From Primulina eburnea (Eukaryota; Streptophyta; Magnoliopsida; Lamiales; Gesneriaceae), in NCBI RefSeq assembly GCF_022965805.1, contig NC_133114.1:8452261-8516260 (forward strand): a stretch of 64,000 nucleotides of DNA, read 5' to 3'. Within the stretch, counting starts at the first letter, position 1, and every line of letters starts with the position of its first letter. This document shows, in pieces, positions 10,961 to 20,826 of the stretch. The translations under genes and the position numbers were made by a program. Under the pieces are notes generated by a model, which was not told the origin of the DNA, ran no database searches, and saw only the letters and a program-made list of their open reading frames with translations.

Positions 10961-11129
10961 CGAGCCGAGCTCGGACCGAGCCCGAGCTTCATAACTTCCG
11001 AACGAGCCGAGCTCGAGCTTGAAACCAAAAGCTCGTAACGAGCCCGAGCCGAGAAAATAGTTGAACGAGCCGAGCCCGAGCCTGATACTGTTCGGCTCGG
11101 CTCGGCTCATTTACATCCCTAGTCGAGGC

Positions 11130-11944
11130 CAGTCCTTGATTGCCTCTATTTTCTTAGTGTCCATTGACACCCCTAATTCAGAGATTATATGGCCTAAGAA
11201 TGCAAAACTTTTTAGCAAAATTCACACTTCTTTAATTTGGCATAGTGTTCCTTTTCACACAGTGTCTGCAAGGTGAGACGCAGATGTTCTCGATGGTTTT
11301 CCTCGCTTGGCGAGTATACAAGGATATCATCTATGAAAACTACCACAAAATTATCAAGGTATGGCTTGAATACCCGGTTCATAAGGTCAATGAATGTTGC
11401 AGGAGAATTTGTTAGACCAAAAGGCATTATCGTGAATTCGTAGTTCCCATATCTTGTTCTAAAAGCTGTTTTAGGGATATCCTCTGCTTTGACTTTGAGC
11501 TGATGGTAACATGATCTTAGATCGAGTTTTGAAAATTCTTTGGATCCTTTTAGTTGATTGAAAAAATCATCTATTCTTGGGAGCTGGTATTTATTCTTTA
11601 TTGTGATTTTGTTTAACTCTCTATAATCAATGCATAGCCTCATGCTTCCTTACTTTTTCTTTACAAACAGGACTGGGGCTCCCCACGTGTATGTACTCGG
11701 TCGGATTTTTTTTCTTATCCAATAACTCCTGAAGTTGCTCATTTAACTCTTTTAATTCAGCTGCAGCCATCTGGTATGGTGCCTTTGAAATTGGTGCGGC
11801 ACCAGGGACCAAATTAATTTCAAATTCCACTTCTCTAACAGGTATCACACTCGGTAGATCCTCGGAAAAAACATATGGAAATTCTTGGACAACTGGGATA
11901 TCCTCTAGTTTTGGGACAGTTTCTTCTTTGATTTCGCTGATCAT
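11130..11944 (-). pseudogene. Gypsy-1 reverse transcriptase, broken
   Basis: RT copies the element RNA to cDNA. The N-terminal frame (11944-11627) has the conserved lead-in ([21 protein letters not shown]) and then loses frame near 11690. The core frame (11643-11212) has [16 protein letters not shown], the variant [22 protein letters not shown] and the catalytic FIDDILVYS with both Asp present. The frameshift, and hAT-1 downstream, inactivate it. The sequence type fits the Tekay/Del chromovirus clade. Confidence 0.87.
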
Positions 11945-11980
11945 TGCTAGGTAGATTTCCTCAACGCATTTTATGGCCTT

Positions 11981-12524
11981 TCAGGTTTGTGAGGCAGATA
12001 GTAGGGATTTTCGTTCCATGGACTCTCTATGGTATATGATTTCCTTTTTAGTCGGAGTCTGAAGTTTGACATTTTTCTTTTGGCAGTCTACCATGGCATG
12101 ATGTTTAGCTAACCAATCTATTCCGAGAATGATGTCGAACTCAATCATATCGAGTTGAATCAATTATGCCTCAAAGTTATGTTTACCGATGCAAATTTAA
12201 AGTTCCGATATACCTTATGAGTCTCAATAGTTTTGCTAGCAGGTGTTGCAACTTTTAACGGTTCACTAAGAGTTCCATGCTCAAGTTTCAGTTTTTTAGC
12301 AAATCTTCTAGACACGAATCACAATCAAACAAGGCATAAGCAGGCATTTTATTGAGCGGAACCGTACCTGCCACCACATCGTCAGCATTATCAGTTTCTT
12401 CTTGGGTTATAGCATATACTTGAGCGTTAGTCTTGTTTTCATTTTTTTTGCTGGGTCCAGTCCCTTTGTCTTTGTTTTCAGGACAATCTTTAATCTGATA
12501 TCCTACTTTCCATATTTGAAGCAA
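11981..12524 (-). pseudogene. Gypsy-1 protease region, degenerate
   Basis: Frame 12524-12288 reads VVAGTVPLNKMPAYALFDCDS, where an active copy would have D-S-G-A; here the site is disrupted (FDCDSC). Frame 12163-11981 carries the conserved post-protease phrase FDIILGIDWLAKHHAMVDC. Several stops lie between. Gag and protease are continuous here, with no intron at the position where gypsy-3 has one. Confidence 0.75.
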
Positions 12525-13444
12525 GCGCCTGTTTTCCTATAACATTCCTCGATGTGATTCTGTCGACAAGTAGAGCACCATTTTCCTTCCCTGTTGACAG
12601 CATTGTTAAAGGTTCCCTTTAAAGGGCCACTTGATTGATTTGGTCTTTTGAACTTGGGACCACCTTGAGCAGACTGATTGATGAAAGGCCTCTTGTTCTT
12701 GTTTTCTTCTTCTCGGAGCTTGATGTCTGTTTCTGCGCTGATAGCTGCGCTCATTTAACCTGCAAAATTGTTTGGTTTGAATACGGCCAAAGCAGATTGA
12801 ATTCGGCTGTTCAGCCCTTTCTTGAAACTATGCATTTTCAGAGTTTCATCTGACATGATTGTTGGAACATAGGTTCTAAGATCATTGAACCAAGATGTGT
12901 ATTCCATATTGTCATGTCCGATGTTTTTTTAAAATTTTCAAACTCGCTCAACTTTGCAGACAAAATTCTGCTAGGTAATATTGCTTCAAAAATTCCCTTC
13001 GGAATATTTGCCATGATATTTGCTCAACCTCGGCCAATGATGGCGATATTGTCTCCCACCACTTTTGTGCATGATCTTCCAAAAACAGTGTCACCACTTC
13101 CACTTTAAGCTCTTTAGGTATTTCCAACAAATGAAGTTAGGTTTGAACATTCTTAAGAAAGTTATGGCTGACTTCTGGATCATGATTCCCATCAAAGGTT
13201 GGGACTCGATTCCTTTGGAGGGATTCATAATGATACTTGATGCCACAAGGTTGTGGTTCTTGTGGTGGCTGGATGGCGTTGGTAATTGGGTTCATAATTC
13301 CTTGGAGTGTGGCAGCTACAATAGTAGCTATTGCCATCATGTATTCTCGAATGAGATTCACCCTCGGTGGTGATGGTTTATTTTCGTTTTGTTTTGATTG
13401 ACTCCGCGGGGGTTACAATTGTTTCTGGGTAGTCTGCCTGCCAT
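12490..13444 (-). pseudogene. Gypsy-1 gag, broken
   Basis: The likely start is the Met at 13444 (MAGRLPRNN). A frameshift in an A-rich run near 13385 precedes the capsid part (13361-13137 and 13130-12948, with PTFDGNHDPEVSHNFL and VVTLFLEDHAQKWWE). The C-terminal frames carry two knuckles: WCSTCRQNHIEECYRKTG and then CFKYGK followed, in another frame, by VGYQIKDCPEN. The second knuckle has lost a Cys. The capsid-plus-two-knuckle arrangement is the chromovirus Gag. Confidence 0.8.
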
Positions 13445-13586
13445 TTCTTTATTAATTCGTTTAAAGCAATACATAATCAAAGAAATATTTTCATCAATTT
13501 TTTAAATGCATACACTCAGTCTTTTAATATCAAAATGATTTGCCTAATTGGCCTAAATACAATCGATGCTTATCCTAGGGATTATT

Positions 13587-14156
13587 CTACTCGTCCAACA
13601 CTTCACCATCTCCTACAGCTTCGTCAATTTCTTCTTCCATGAAATTTCCTCCTCGGTTTTCTTCGAGTTCGCCCATGAGATCTTCCATGTTGACCATATC
13701 ATTTTGAAGTTGATTGATGTGTTGTTCCAAGAGAGCATTGTGATTTGACAACATTTCCATGTGTTCTTGTAGTTGTTGAATTGTGGATTGGTTTATGTTC
13801 TCATTAACTTCATTCTTTTCAATTCGTTCTTCAAGGCGGCGTTGCGTTTTGAGACTACTGTCGTCCCGAATCTGGAGCGTAACAATCCTATCTTGAACTT
13901 TGTCCAACTCTCGTTTGGTGATCTCGTGTTGTCGTTCTCATTCTTGATGGTAGGCGGTATAGTGTCTGATGTCTTCTCGTAACTTCCTTGCTTCATCTCG
14001 TGTCTCGTAAAGGTCGTTATCCATGCATATGTTATTTCCATCTAGTTGGTAATTTTCTCTCTCAAGCTTGTCATTTTTCTCCTTCAATGTTTCTATTTCT
14101 GCTTCTTTTGCCTGAAGTTGTTTTTGGAATTCGGCTATAATTATTTGAGGGTCCAT
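13587..14156 (-). pseudogene. Coiled-coil ORF ahead of gag in gypsy-1 (one internal stop)
   Basis: A frame of 189 codons starts at the Met of MDPQIIIAEFQKQLQAKEAE (14156) and ends at 13587, broken only by a TGA at 13938-13940 that looks like a decayed CGA. It is almost wholly heptad-rich coiled coil: Gln, Glu, Lys and Leu dominate, as in EIETLKEKNDKLERENYQL and LQEHMEMLSNHNALLEQH. An acidic tail ends in GDGEVLDE. It lies between the primer site and gag on the same strand. I do not recognise the family. Extra ORFs before gag are known in Ogre-type gypsy elements, but this RT is not Ogre-like. A structural or RNA-binding accessory role is only a guess. Confidence 0.6.
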
Positions 14157-14339
14157 GTTTGTTTTCCTATACATGTTAAAATAAATGAATTTTATTGACA
14201 TGTTTATAAAAATTCCCATAAATTTTGCTATGTAAAGGCGACAATTTAAGGCTAATAATAAAGTTTTTATTCATAAATAAGTTATTACACTTATTGCTTT
14301 TCAAACATATTTTTATTACAATCATACTCCCAGACTAGC

Positions 14340-14836
14340 CTAGTCTATCATGTTTCCATCATCGCTATCAATGTCATCGTCAACCACTTCCATCGGTGCT
14401 TCCTCCTCATCTTCCATGTTCTCTATTACCATATGCAAATAGTTATTTTTGTTTTGAAGCCTATCCATGGTGCTATGAAGTTTTGTGATGTAACGTTCTT
14501 GCTTTTTATTAAACTCTTCTTGACGCTGACGAGCTCGACTATCACGATTTCTCTCTGTTTCCACTCTCTCTAGCAAGTCCTTGTTCTGTGTAGCTAGGCG
14601 CTCGATACATGCTGACTTAGTGGTATCTGAAGAAGTTTGCTCTCAGCCAAGTCTAGATGATGAGTGAGTCGCTGCACATCCGTCTCGAGTATGTTCCTGA
14701 TCTCGCTAAGTTCCTGCTTCTCTTGTTTTTCCCAAGAAAGTTGCACCTTCAGAGTCGCAATTTTCCTTGCTTAATTATCTATCGTGAGCTGGCGTATGTG
14801 AAGGGCCGCTTGAGCACGAGTATGAGGAGCAGCCAT
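14340..14836 (-). pseudogene. Second coiled-coil ORF in gypsy-1 leader, broken
   Basis: It starts at the Met of MAAPHTRAQAALHIRQ (14836), meets an in-frame TAA after about 21 codons and a frameshift near 14580. The C-terminal frame (14576-14340) is open: RDSRARQRQEEFNKKQERY, then MDRLQNKNNYLHMVIENMED and a very acidic tail (VVDDDIDSDD). Composition and plan (coiled coil, then acidic tail) match the ORF downstream at 13587-14156, so the two may be diverged duplicates or two parts of one accessory protein. No homologue is recognised. Confidence 0.5.
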
Positions 14837-15092
14837 TCCCTAGAATAAATTGAGGTAAAATATCATAACATTATAAAGAATAGAAAAGAACAAAAATGGA
14901 AACAAACTTGTCGTGGGAATTTCGATACTAAGAATTTATAGGACGATTGAAGGAGATAGAATTCGAATTTCTCGAAGAAGATTATGGAAAGGATGGAAGT
15001 TTAGTTTAAGGTAGGAACGCACTAGGCTTTTGCCAAAGTTTGACTTCGTCAAATTTTTTCTGTTAAAATTCCAGTGGGATTATGAACCTGAC

Positions 15093-15105
15093 GGCTCTGA
15101 TACCA
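15093..15105 (-). other. Primer binding site of gypsy-1 (tRNA-Met)
   Basis: The - strand reads TGGTATCAGAGCC a few bases inside the LTR edge at 15112, complementary to initiator tRNA-Met. Confidence 0.85.
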
Positions 15106-15650
15106 CTTAAATATCACGCCCCCAGACCAAAGCGTCGATAACATCTTACATTGTTTAACAATTACATTGAAAACAATAAACCTCGTATCAAATAAACCAG
15201 TCTTTTTCATAAATGAATATTGTCTTTACAATTGACAACATAATAAAATTACACTCAATAGTTTGCGGAAGTTAAACAAAAGAAAGCTTAAAAATCTTGA
15301 CCATTGTTCCTTTTTGTTCGTTCACCATCCCTAGAATGCCTCATGTTCCTCCTCATTCATTTGTTCTTCATTCTTATCTGGTGATATGTAAGGGGTGAGT
15401 GTTTTGGAAAAATACTCAGCAAGTGGGGGCCGATTGATTTCCACAAATATTTATAGACATACTTTTAAATCATCTCTTTAACAAACTTTCAAAACTTATG
15501 ACTTTTGACTTATCATAACAGAACCGAATCAAATATGAGACAAAAATTATCAGACGATTCAGAGAAAATCATGAAAAACACAACACTGTTACTCATCTCA
15601 TTTTTCATGGTCAAATTTTTCTTAATATGTTAGTCTTTTAAAGGCGATGA

Positions 15651-15722
15651 CAGAACACAATTTTATACCCACTGATAGGAGCCAGACAGAACACAATTTT
15701 ATACCCACTGATGGGGGCCAGA
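15651..15722. repeat. 36-bp direct repeat in gypsy-1 LTR
   Basis: CAGAACACAATTTTATACCC begins at 15651 and again at 15687. The two 36-bp units differ at two or three positions. Confidence 0.9.
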
Positions 15723-16259
15723 CAAAACTACAATTATCGTTCAATATCTAATTTTATTTGTAACAATGTATTACAGAATTCAGATTTATCGAACAAAACT
15801 TATCAGATGTTTGAACGGAATTCAGTGGAGTCAAAGAATATCGATACTGGAAAGAACATAACGTACATCGATCAAAATTTTAAATTACATAAATACTGAT
15901 TTCGAAAATAAGGACACACATATTAGAATGTCGTGTTATTTTTATGCAAAGTTTAAAATACAAGAAAATAAGTAACAAAAACCCACTTACAACGTTCTCG
16001 AAGTTACGGTTCGAAATTTGCAGAACTTGGTCGTACAAAACTTGCTGAATTCGGACCAAGTGGTGACCAAATTTTGGACATAGCTTCCCTACAGTGTTGA
16101 CAATGATTCCAGCATGAAACTTTAGGACAAATATTCCTCCTTCCTCTTTGCTAGTGGTGGCCGAAAGATTTTTGTTTTATAGAGGAGAAGGGCCAAAACT
16201 GGGGAGGTTTTTGGAGGGATTTTTTGAAGTGTGTTTTGTGTGAGATTTGAGGTACTATT

Positions 16260-16267
16260 TATTTATA
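16260..16267 (-). promoter_or_regulatory. TATA box of gypsy-1 LTR
   Basis: TATAAATA on the - strand, about 650 bases into the LTR, followed by a C/A-rich stretch as at many plant LTR start sites. Confidence 0.55.
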
Positions 16268-16439
16268 GACAAAAAAAATTTGACCTTCCAACCCTCCTTG
16301 GCCGACCCATGATGCACAAGAAAAGAAATAATTTTAGTCAAAGATCTATCCAAGCATCAAATGTCACCTTGGTTTTCTAAAGCGACAATTCTTGCAAAAT
16401 AAATTTTTCCATTCCATTAGCTCATCCTTAAGCTCCCTT

Positions 16440-16620
16440 TTTTGGTTAACTCAATGATTATCTCTTGCACAATAAGTTTGTCCAAACCTTTAGCTTCTTT
16501 AGCTACTTCCTTGGTAACTCAATGGTCATCTCTTGCACAATAAGTTTGTCCAAACCTTTAGCTCCTCTCCTTGGTTAACTCAATGGTCATAAATATGTCC
16601 AATCCTTTAGCTCTTCTCCT
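16440..16620. repeat. Three-unit tandem array in gypsy-1 LTR
   Basis: Units of about 65 bp carry TTGGTTAACTCAATG, CTCTTGCACAATAAG and TTTGTCCAAACCTTTAGCT. The third unit is shortened. The array lies near the transcription-start end of the LTR, upstream of the TATA box. Confidence 0.85.
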
Positions 16621-16912
16621 AGCTTCATTTTTGGTTCTTTTAGGACAAAATAAAATGAGCTTCCTTGAGCTGAAATCTTGAGTTCACGAGCTGGGGTTTT
16701 ACTCCTCGGATGATGACTCTTCCACTGTTACGTTTTCTTATAGTATAGGTCACTTTCTTATCTAGTCTTCGAGCTTTAAAGTATCTTTCTCGAGCAATGT
16801 TAGCTGAAAAATATAAGTTTATAGTTGAATTTTATAACTATGCTTAGAGTTTTGAATTTAATTTAAAGTTTTATTACTTACAAGTTTTGCTTTGAAATTC
16901 CGGATCCTCACA

Positions 16913-17750
16913 AATCGGCGCTATGTTAACTTAGTTTTCAATTCCTGGAAGCTTCGATCACATGATTCACTCCATACAAATTCACATATTTTCTTGTCAA
17001 AGCAGTTAAGGGAAATGATATTTTAGAGAATGCTGCTATAAAACGACGATAATAACCAGCTAACCCAAGAAAACTACGTACTTCAGCAACAGTAGTTGGT
17101 CGTGGCCAGTTATTAACATCTTCAATCTTACTTGGATCAACTGAAACACATTCTTTTGAGATGATATGACACAGAATGCTACTTGTTCAAGATAAAATTT
17201 TCATTTCTTCCATTTGGCGTATAAATGTTTATCCTTCAAAGTTTGCAGAACTAGTTTCAGATGTTCTCGATGCTCCTCTACGGTTCGTGAGTAGATGAGA
17301 ATATCATCTATAAATACAATTACAAACTTGTCTAAAAATGGCTTGAAAATTCTTTTCATTAAATTTATTAAAGCAGCTGGTGCATTCGTTAGTCCAAATT
17401 GTATTACAAGAAATTCATAATGCCCATACCTGGTTCGGAAGGCAGACTTAGAGATATCATCTGACTTTAATTTTAGTTGATAATAGCCTGATCGTAAATC
17501 AGTATTCAAAAAGATAGCATCTCTTTGTAATTGATCAAACAAATCATCAATTTTGGGGAGTGGATATTTTTTTTTGATTGTCACTTTGTTCAACTCCTTA
17601 TAATCAACACAGACGAAGGGTACCATCTTTCTTCTTCACAAATAAAATAGGTGCACCACACAGTGAAAAGCTCGGATTAATAAACCCTTTATCAAGTAAT
17701 TCCTGTAAGTGTTATTTCAATTCCTTCATTTCTATAGGAGCTAATCGATA
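16913..17750 (-). pseudogene. Gypsy-2 reverse transcriptase and RNase H start, broken
   Basis: The frame 17626-17201 shows [42 protein letters not shown] (the usual MPFGL is VIQFGL) and the catalytic [10 protein letters not shown] frameshift near 17627 separates it from the N-terminal lead-in, and there are stops after 17201. The sequence continues to the TKLT region of the RNase H junction, then ends at the gypsy-1 insertion. It is clearly homologous to the RTs of gypsy-1 and gypsy-3 but distinct from both. Confidence 0.85.
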
Positions 17751-18086
17751 AGAAGCTTTTGAGATCGGATGAGTTCCTCCCACAACATCAATCACAAATT
17801 CGATATCTCTATCTAGGGGTAAGCATGTTATATCATCGGGAAATACCTATGGGAATTCACAAACAACATATGTATCTTTTAATTCACGAACATGTGAGTC
17901 AATGGTTAAAACATATGCTAAATATCCTTGACACCTCTTATGTAGTAAATTACATGCCTTCATACAAGAGATTATCGGAAGAGGTAAGGATATACCTGCA
18001 CTTGCTACCGTGAATGGTTCAGCTCCTATTGGCGCAAACATGATCATTTTCATGCCACAGTCAATAGTAGCTCTATACTTCGAATG

Positions 18087-18401
18087 TCAATCCATTCCCA
18101 ATATCAAATCAAAATCGGTCATTTTCATAACTATCAATTTGACATGCTTATCGTGGCCTTGGACATAAATTGGACACCCTTGCACAATGTGATATGTCTG
18201 TAATTCTTGCCCGGAAGGTAAAGCTATGGAGAGTTGTGTCTCTGTAGTACTTGTTGTAATGCCCAGCCTCCGTACAAACGATTCTGAAATGAAAGAATGT
18301 GTGGCTTCTGAATCTAGTAAAACAATAGCAGTGATACCAGAAATCAAGAACATACCAGTGATCATCGATGTATTCGTATCTACTTCCTCTTTGGTCATCA
18401 A
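18087..18401 (-). pseudogene. Gypsy-2 protease, catalytic Gly changed
   Basis: The frame reads MITGMFLISGITAIVLLDSEATHSFISESF. The active-site triad D-S-G has become D-S-E, which should block activity. The frame continues to FDLILGMD, the conserved phrase after the protease, before a stop. Gag and protease are joined without an intron at this point, unlike in gypsy-3. Confidence 0.8.
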
Positions 18402-19419
18402 GAAAAGACTTCCCTGTACTTTCTTAGAACTTCCTGGACAATTTCTGGCGAGATGCCCCAGCTTTTAGCAACAATAACAAACATCGGTACCTTGCATAAA
18501 TTCACCACCATGGGGTTTGCCACATTTAGGACAAGGTGGTCTGTCCTGTTCCTTATGTGGAGGGGGACCCTTGCTACGGGGTTCCTCTTGTCGAGTACCT
18601 TTTCTATCGGTCCTTTTGCCTTGTCTTGTTCCTTGACTCTTCTGAAAGTACTGTTGCCTTCATTGTTGCATGTCTTTGTCAATGTCTTGTTCATCCTATT
18701 CTGCCATAAGTGCTCTTTCCACTATCTCACCGTATGTAACGACTTTCGACATTCGTACTTCTCTTTTAATTTTAGAGCGAAGTCCCCGCATGAAGTGTTC
18801 GCCCTTACTTGTGTCATCATGTGCAATATATGGTACATATTGAATCTTACCTCGAATTGTTGTATATATTCAGTCATTGAAATGGTTCCTTGCTTCAGAT
18901 TGAGGAAATCACTGGCTTTCTTGGCTCGTACATATTTACTGAAATATTTATGTAGAACATGGTTTTAAAAGTTTCCTATGTCAATGGTCCGACATGTAAT
19001 ACCACCTTTGCACTCTCCCACCATATTCTTGCATGTTTTGTTAACATAATGATGGCACAAGTTACTTTATCAGCATCTTCCATATGAAGATAGGAGAATA
19101 TAGACTCCAATAACTTAAATCCATTCTTCTGCTACTGCTGGATCGGTGCTTCCAATGAATTCAGGAGGATTCAGACGTCGAAAGCGATCATGCGCATTTG
19201 TTTGAACAAGCCCTTGTCTTGGTACTTGGATTTGTGCCTGCTCGTGTGTTGTTCGCTGCATTTCAAGTAATTGATGTATCTGCTCCCCATGAACTTTCTC
19301 TTGTTGTTGGAGCAGCTGAGAAAAATCGTCTATAGGTCAGGGCGCACTGCCTTCACCTTCGGCTGTTGGGGCCTTGCCCTTAGATGATTCTCCTTCACGT
19401 TCCTTGCATTAGGTGGCAT
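18398..19419 (-). pseudogene. Gypsy-2 gag, broken
   Basis: The likely start is the Met of MPPNARNVKENHL at 19419. The capsid part is scattered over frames with many stops between about 19330 and 18700. The C-terminal part (18694-18398 and a neighbouring frame) contains the knuckle region CPKCGKPHGGEF, followed by a CYCC and a LGHLARNCPG phrase with a stop between them. It is more decayed than gypsy-3 gag. Confidence 0.7.
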
Positions 19420-19550
19420 CGTCTTTTATCCTACATGTAGGTCACGTAGAAGCACATAACTTAGCATAAAATGTGGGATACTTAGATACTTACTTTCCGA
19501 GTTCCCCATGTGTGGATGAAGTGTAGTGTCTTCCATGTCGAAGAACCGTG

Positions 19551-19563
19551 GGCTCTGATACCA
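19551..19563 (-). other. Primer binding site of gypsy-2 (tRNA-Met)
   Basis: The - strand reads TGGTATCAGAGCCC eight bases inside the LTR edge at 19571, complementary to initiator tRNA-Met. Confidence 0.8.
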
Positions 19564-20826
19564 TATAACATGTAACACCCTTTTTTTATACTTGACACGA
19601 TTAATGATTCTCGTACTCATAGTCAAAATATGGTTTGAATTATATACTTATATTATGAAGCAATTCAAACAAGAGGCATCAATTTTACGGTTTATAAAAG
19701 TTTTTTCATGATGTCCCTACATTTTGTAAAAGCCAAAAACTCAAGCAACAACATCTATACATACGTATAAACATATTTTCATATACAAACATACACCGTA
19801 TCATTATTCATATAGTCATAAACGTCATTTCAAGCCATGACATAAAATCCATTATAATACATATGCGGAAGCTATACAATAAAACGTCCAGGTTCTTGTC
19901 GAGGTAAGGCACGTCACAAGCATCCATTGGCGAACCACCATCCTATGCATCTTCATTACCTGATCCTGTAATACATGAGCTACATTAGTTTATAAAACAC
20001 AATAAAAAATGGCACATATACGTATCAATATGCATCGAAGAATTATACATATCAAGTCATGATAGGGGTGTCAATCGGGTCGGGTGGGTTAAATTTCGGG
20101 TCAACCCGCGTAATTTTTTTATTTTTATTTCCAACCCGAACCCGAAGCAACACGAACACGAACCTGACTCAACCCGCCTAACCCGAATTTTTTTTCATTT
20201 TTTTTAAAAAACTTAATGAAAAAAAATCAAAATAATAATAATATGTCATATAGCTAACATTTCTAATAATATCCTCACAAGTTTCTCATTAAGAATGTGT
20301 AACATTGTGATTATGTATAATAAAATTTTATTTGTCTATGTGTAGTATTAACTTTTCAATACAATAATTAGATAAATATTCAAAATACATAATGATAATA
20401 ATAACATTTAATCCAAACACATAATAACAAAAGCTATTCAAAAAGTCTTCAAACATAACAAAATAATCTTCAAATTCCAAGTGACAATAATCAAGCTCCA
20501 CTTCTATCTTCTGACTTCTTCATTGTTCTACATTTGTTTGTAGAAGTCAAACCTTTAAATAACATTTAAAAAATTAAAATAGGAAAGGGTGAAAGTTTTC
20601 AAAAATTATGAATTTATAAAATTTATCTTATTTTTCAATACTAGGTATCATAGCATTTTTAGAACCATCAATCATCCGTTGCAGCATTGTTTGATCCAGC
20701 ATCCCCATTTATGAATAAATTCATAATATTTTCCGTTAAATCATCCAACCTCACCTCAGTAATTTCTACAAAAATAAAATATTAATAAAACAGATAACTT
20801 TAAAATGAAAATAACAAGAAGAATCA

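Larger units (their letters stand above)
8493..11121. mobile_element. hAT-1: non-autonomous hAT element
   Basis: The ends are perfect inverted repeats of at least 20 bp, beginning TAGGGATGTAAATGAGCCGA. The flanks are an exact 8-bp duplication, GTCGAGGC (8485-8492 and 11122-11129). Both are hallmarks of hAT elements. Removing the element restores the gypsy-1 reading on either side. The subterminal arms (to about 8830, and from about 10960) are rich in GAGCTCGGCTCG-like repeats, as hAT ends often are. No transposase is recognisable inside; the 1.7-kb core is AT-rich. A Helitron-like 3' end and a CACTA-like fragment lie near its right side. Confidence 0.9.
8029..16912 (-). mobile_element. Gypsy-1: Tekay/Del-like element, 5' part, split by hAT-1
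   Basis: On the - strand from right to left: 5' LTR (15112-16912), tRNA-Met primer site, two coiled-coil ORFs, gag, protease, RT and the start of RNase H, which the copia element cuts at 8029. hAT-1 (8493-11121) splits the RT-RNase H region. Integrase and the 3' LTR must lie left of the window. To the right of 16912 the sequence is RT/RNase H of gypsy-2, so gypsy-1 is nested in gypsy-2. Expected target duplication on this side: AATCG (16913-16917). Confidence 0.85.
15112..16912 (-). repeat. 5' LTR of gypsy-1
   Basis: About 1.8 kb from TATCACGCCCCC (probably TGTCACGCC with the second base mutated) to GATCCTCACA, so the - strand starts TGTGAGGATCC. A TATAAATA box is at 16260-16267 on -. It contains a 36-bp direct repeat (units at 15651 and 15687) and a three-unit array near 16440-16620. 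The left edge is uncertain by a few bases. Confidence 0.75.
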
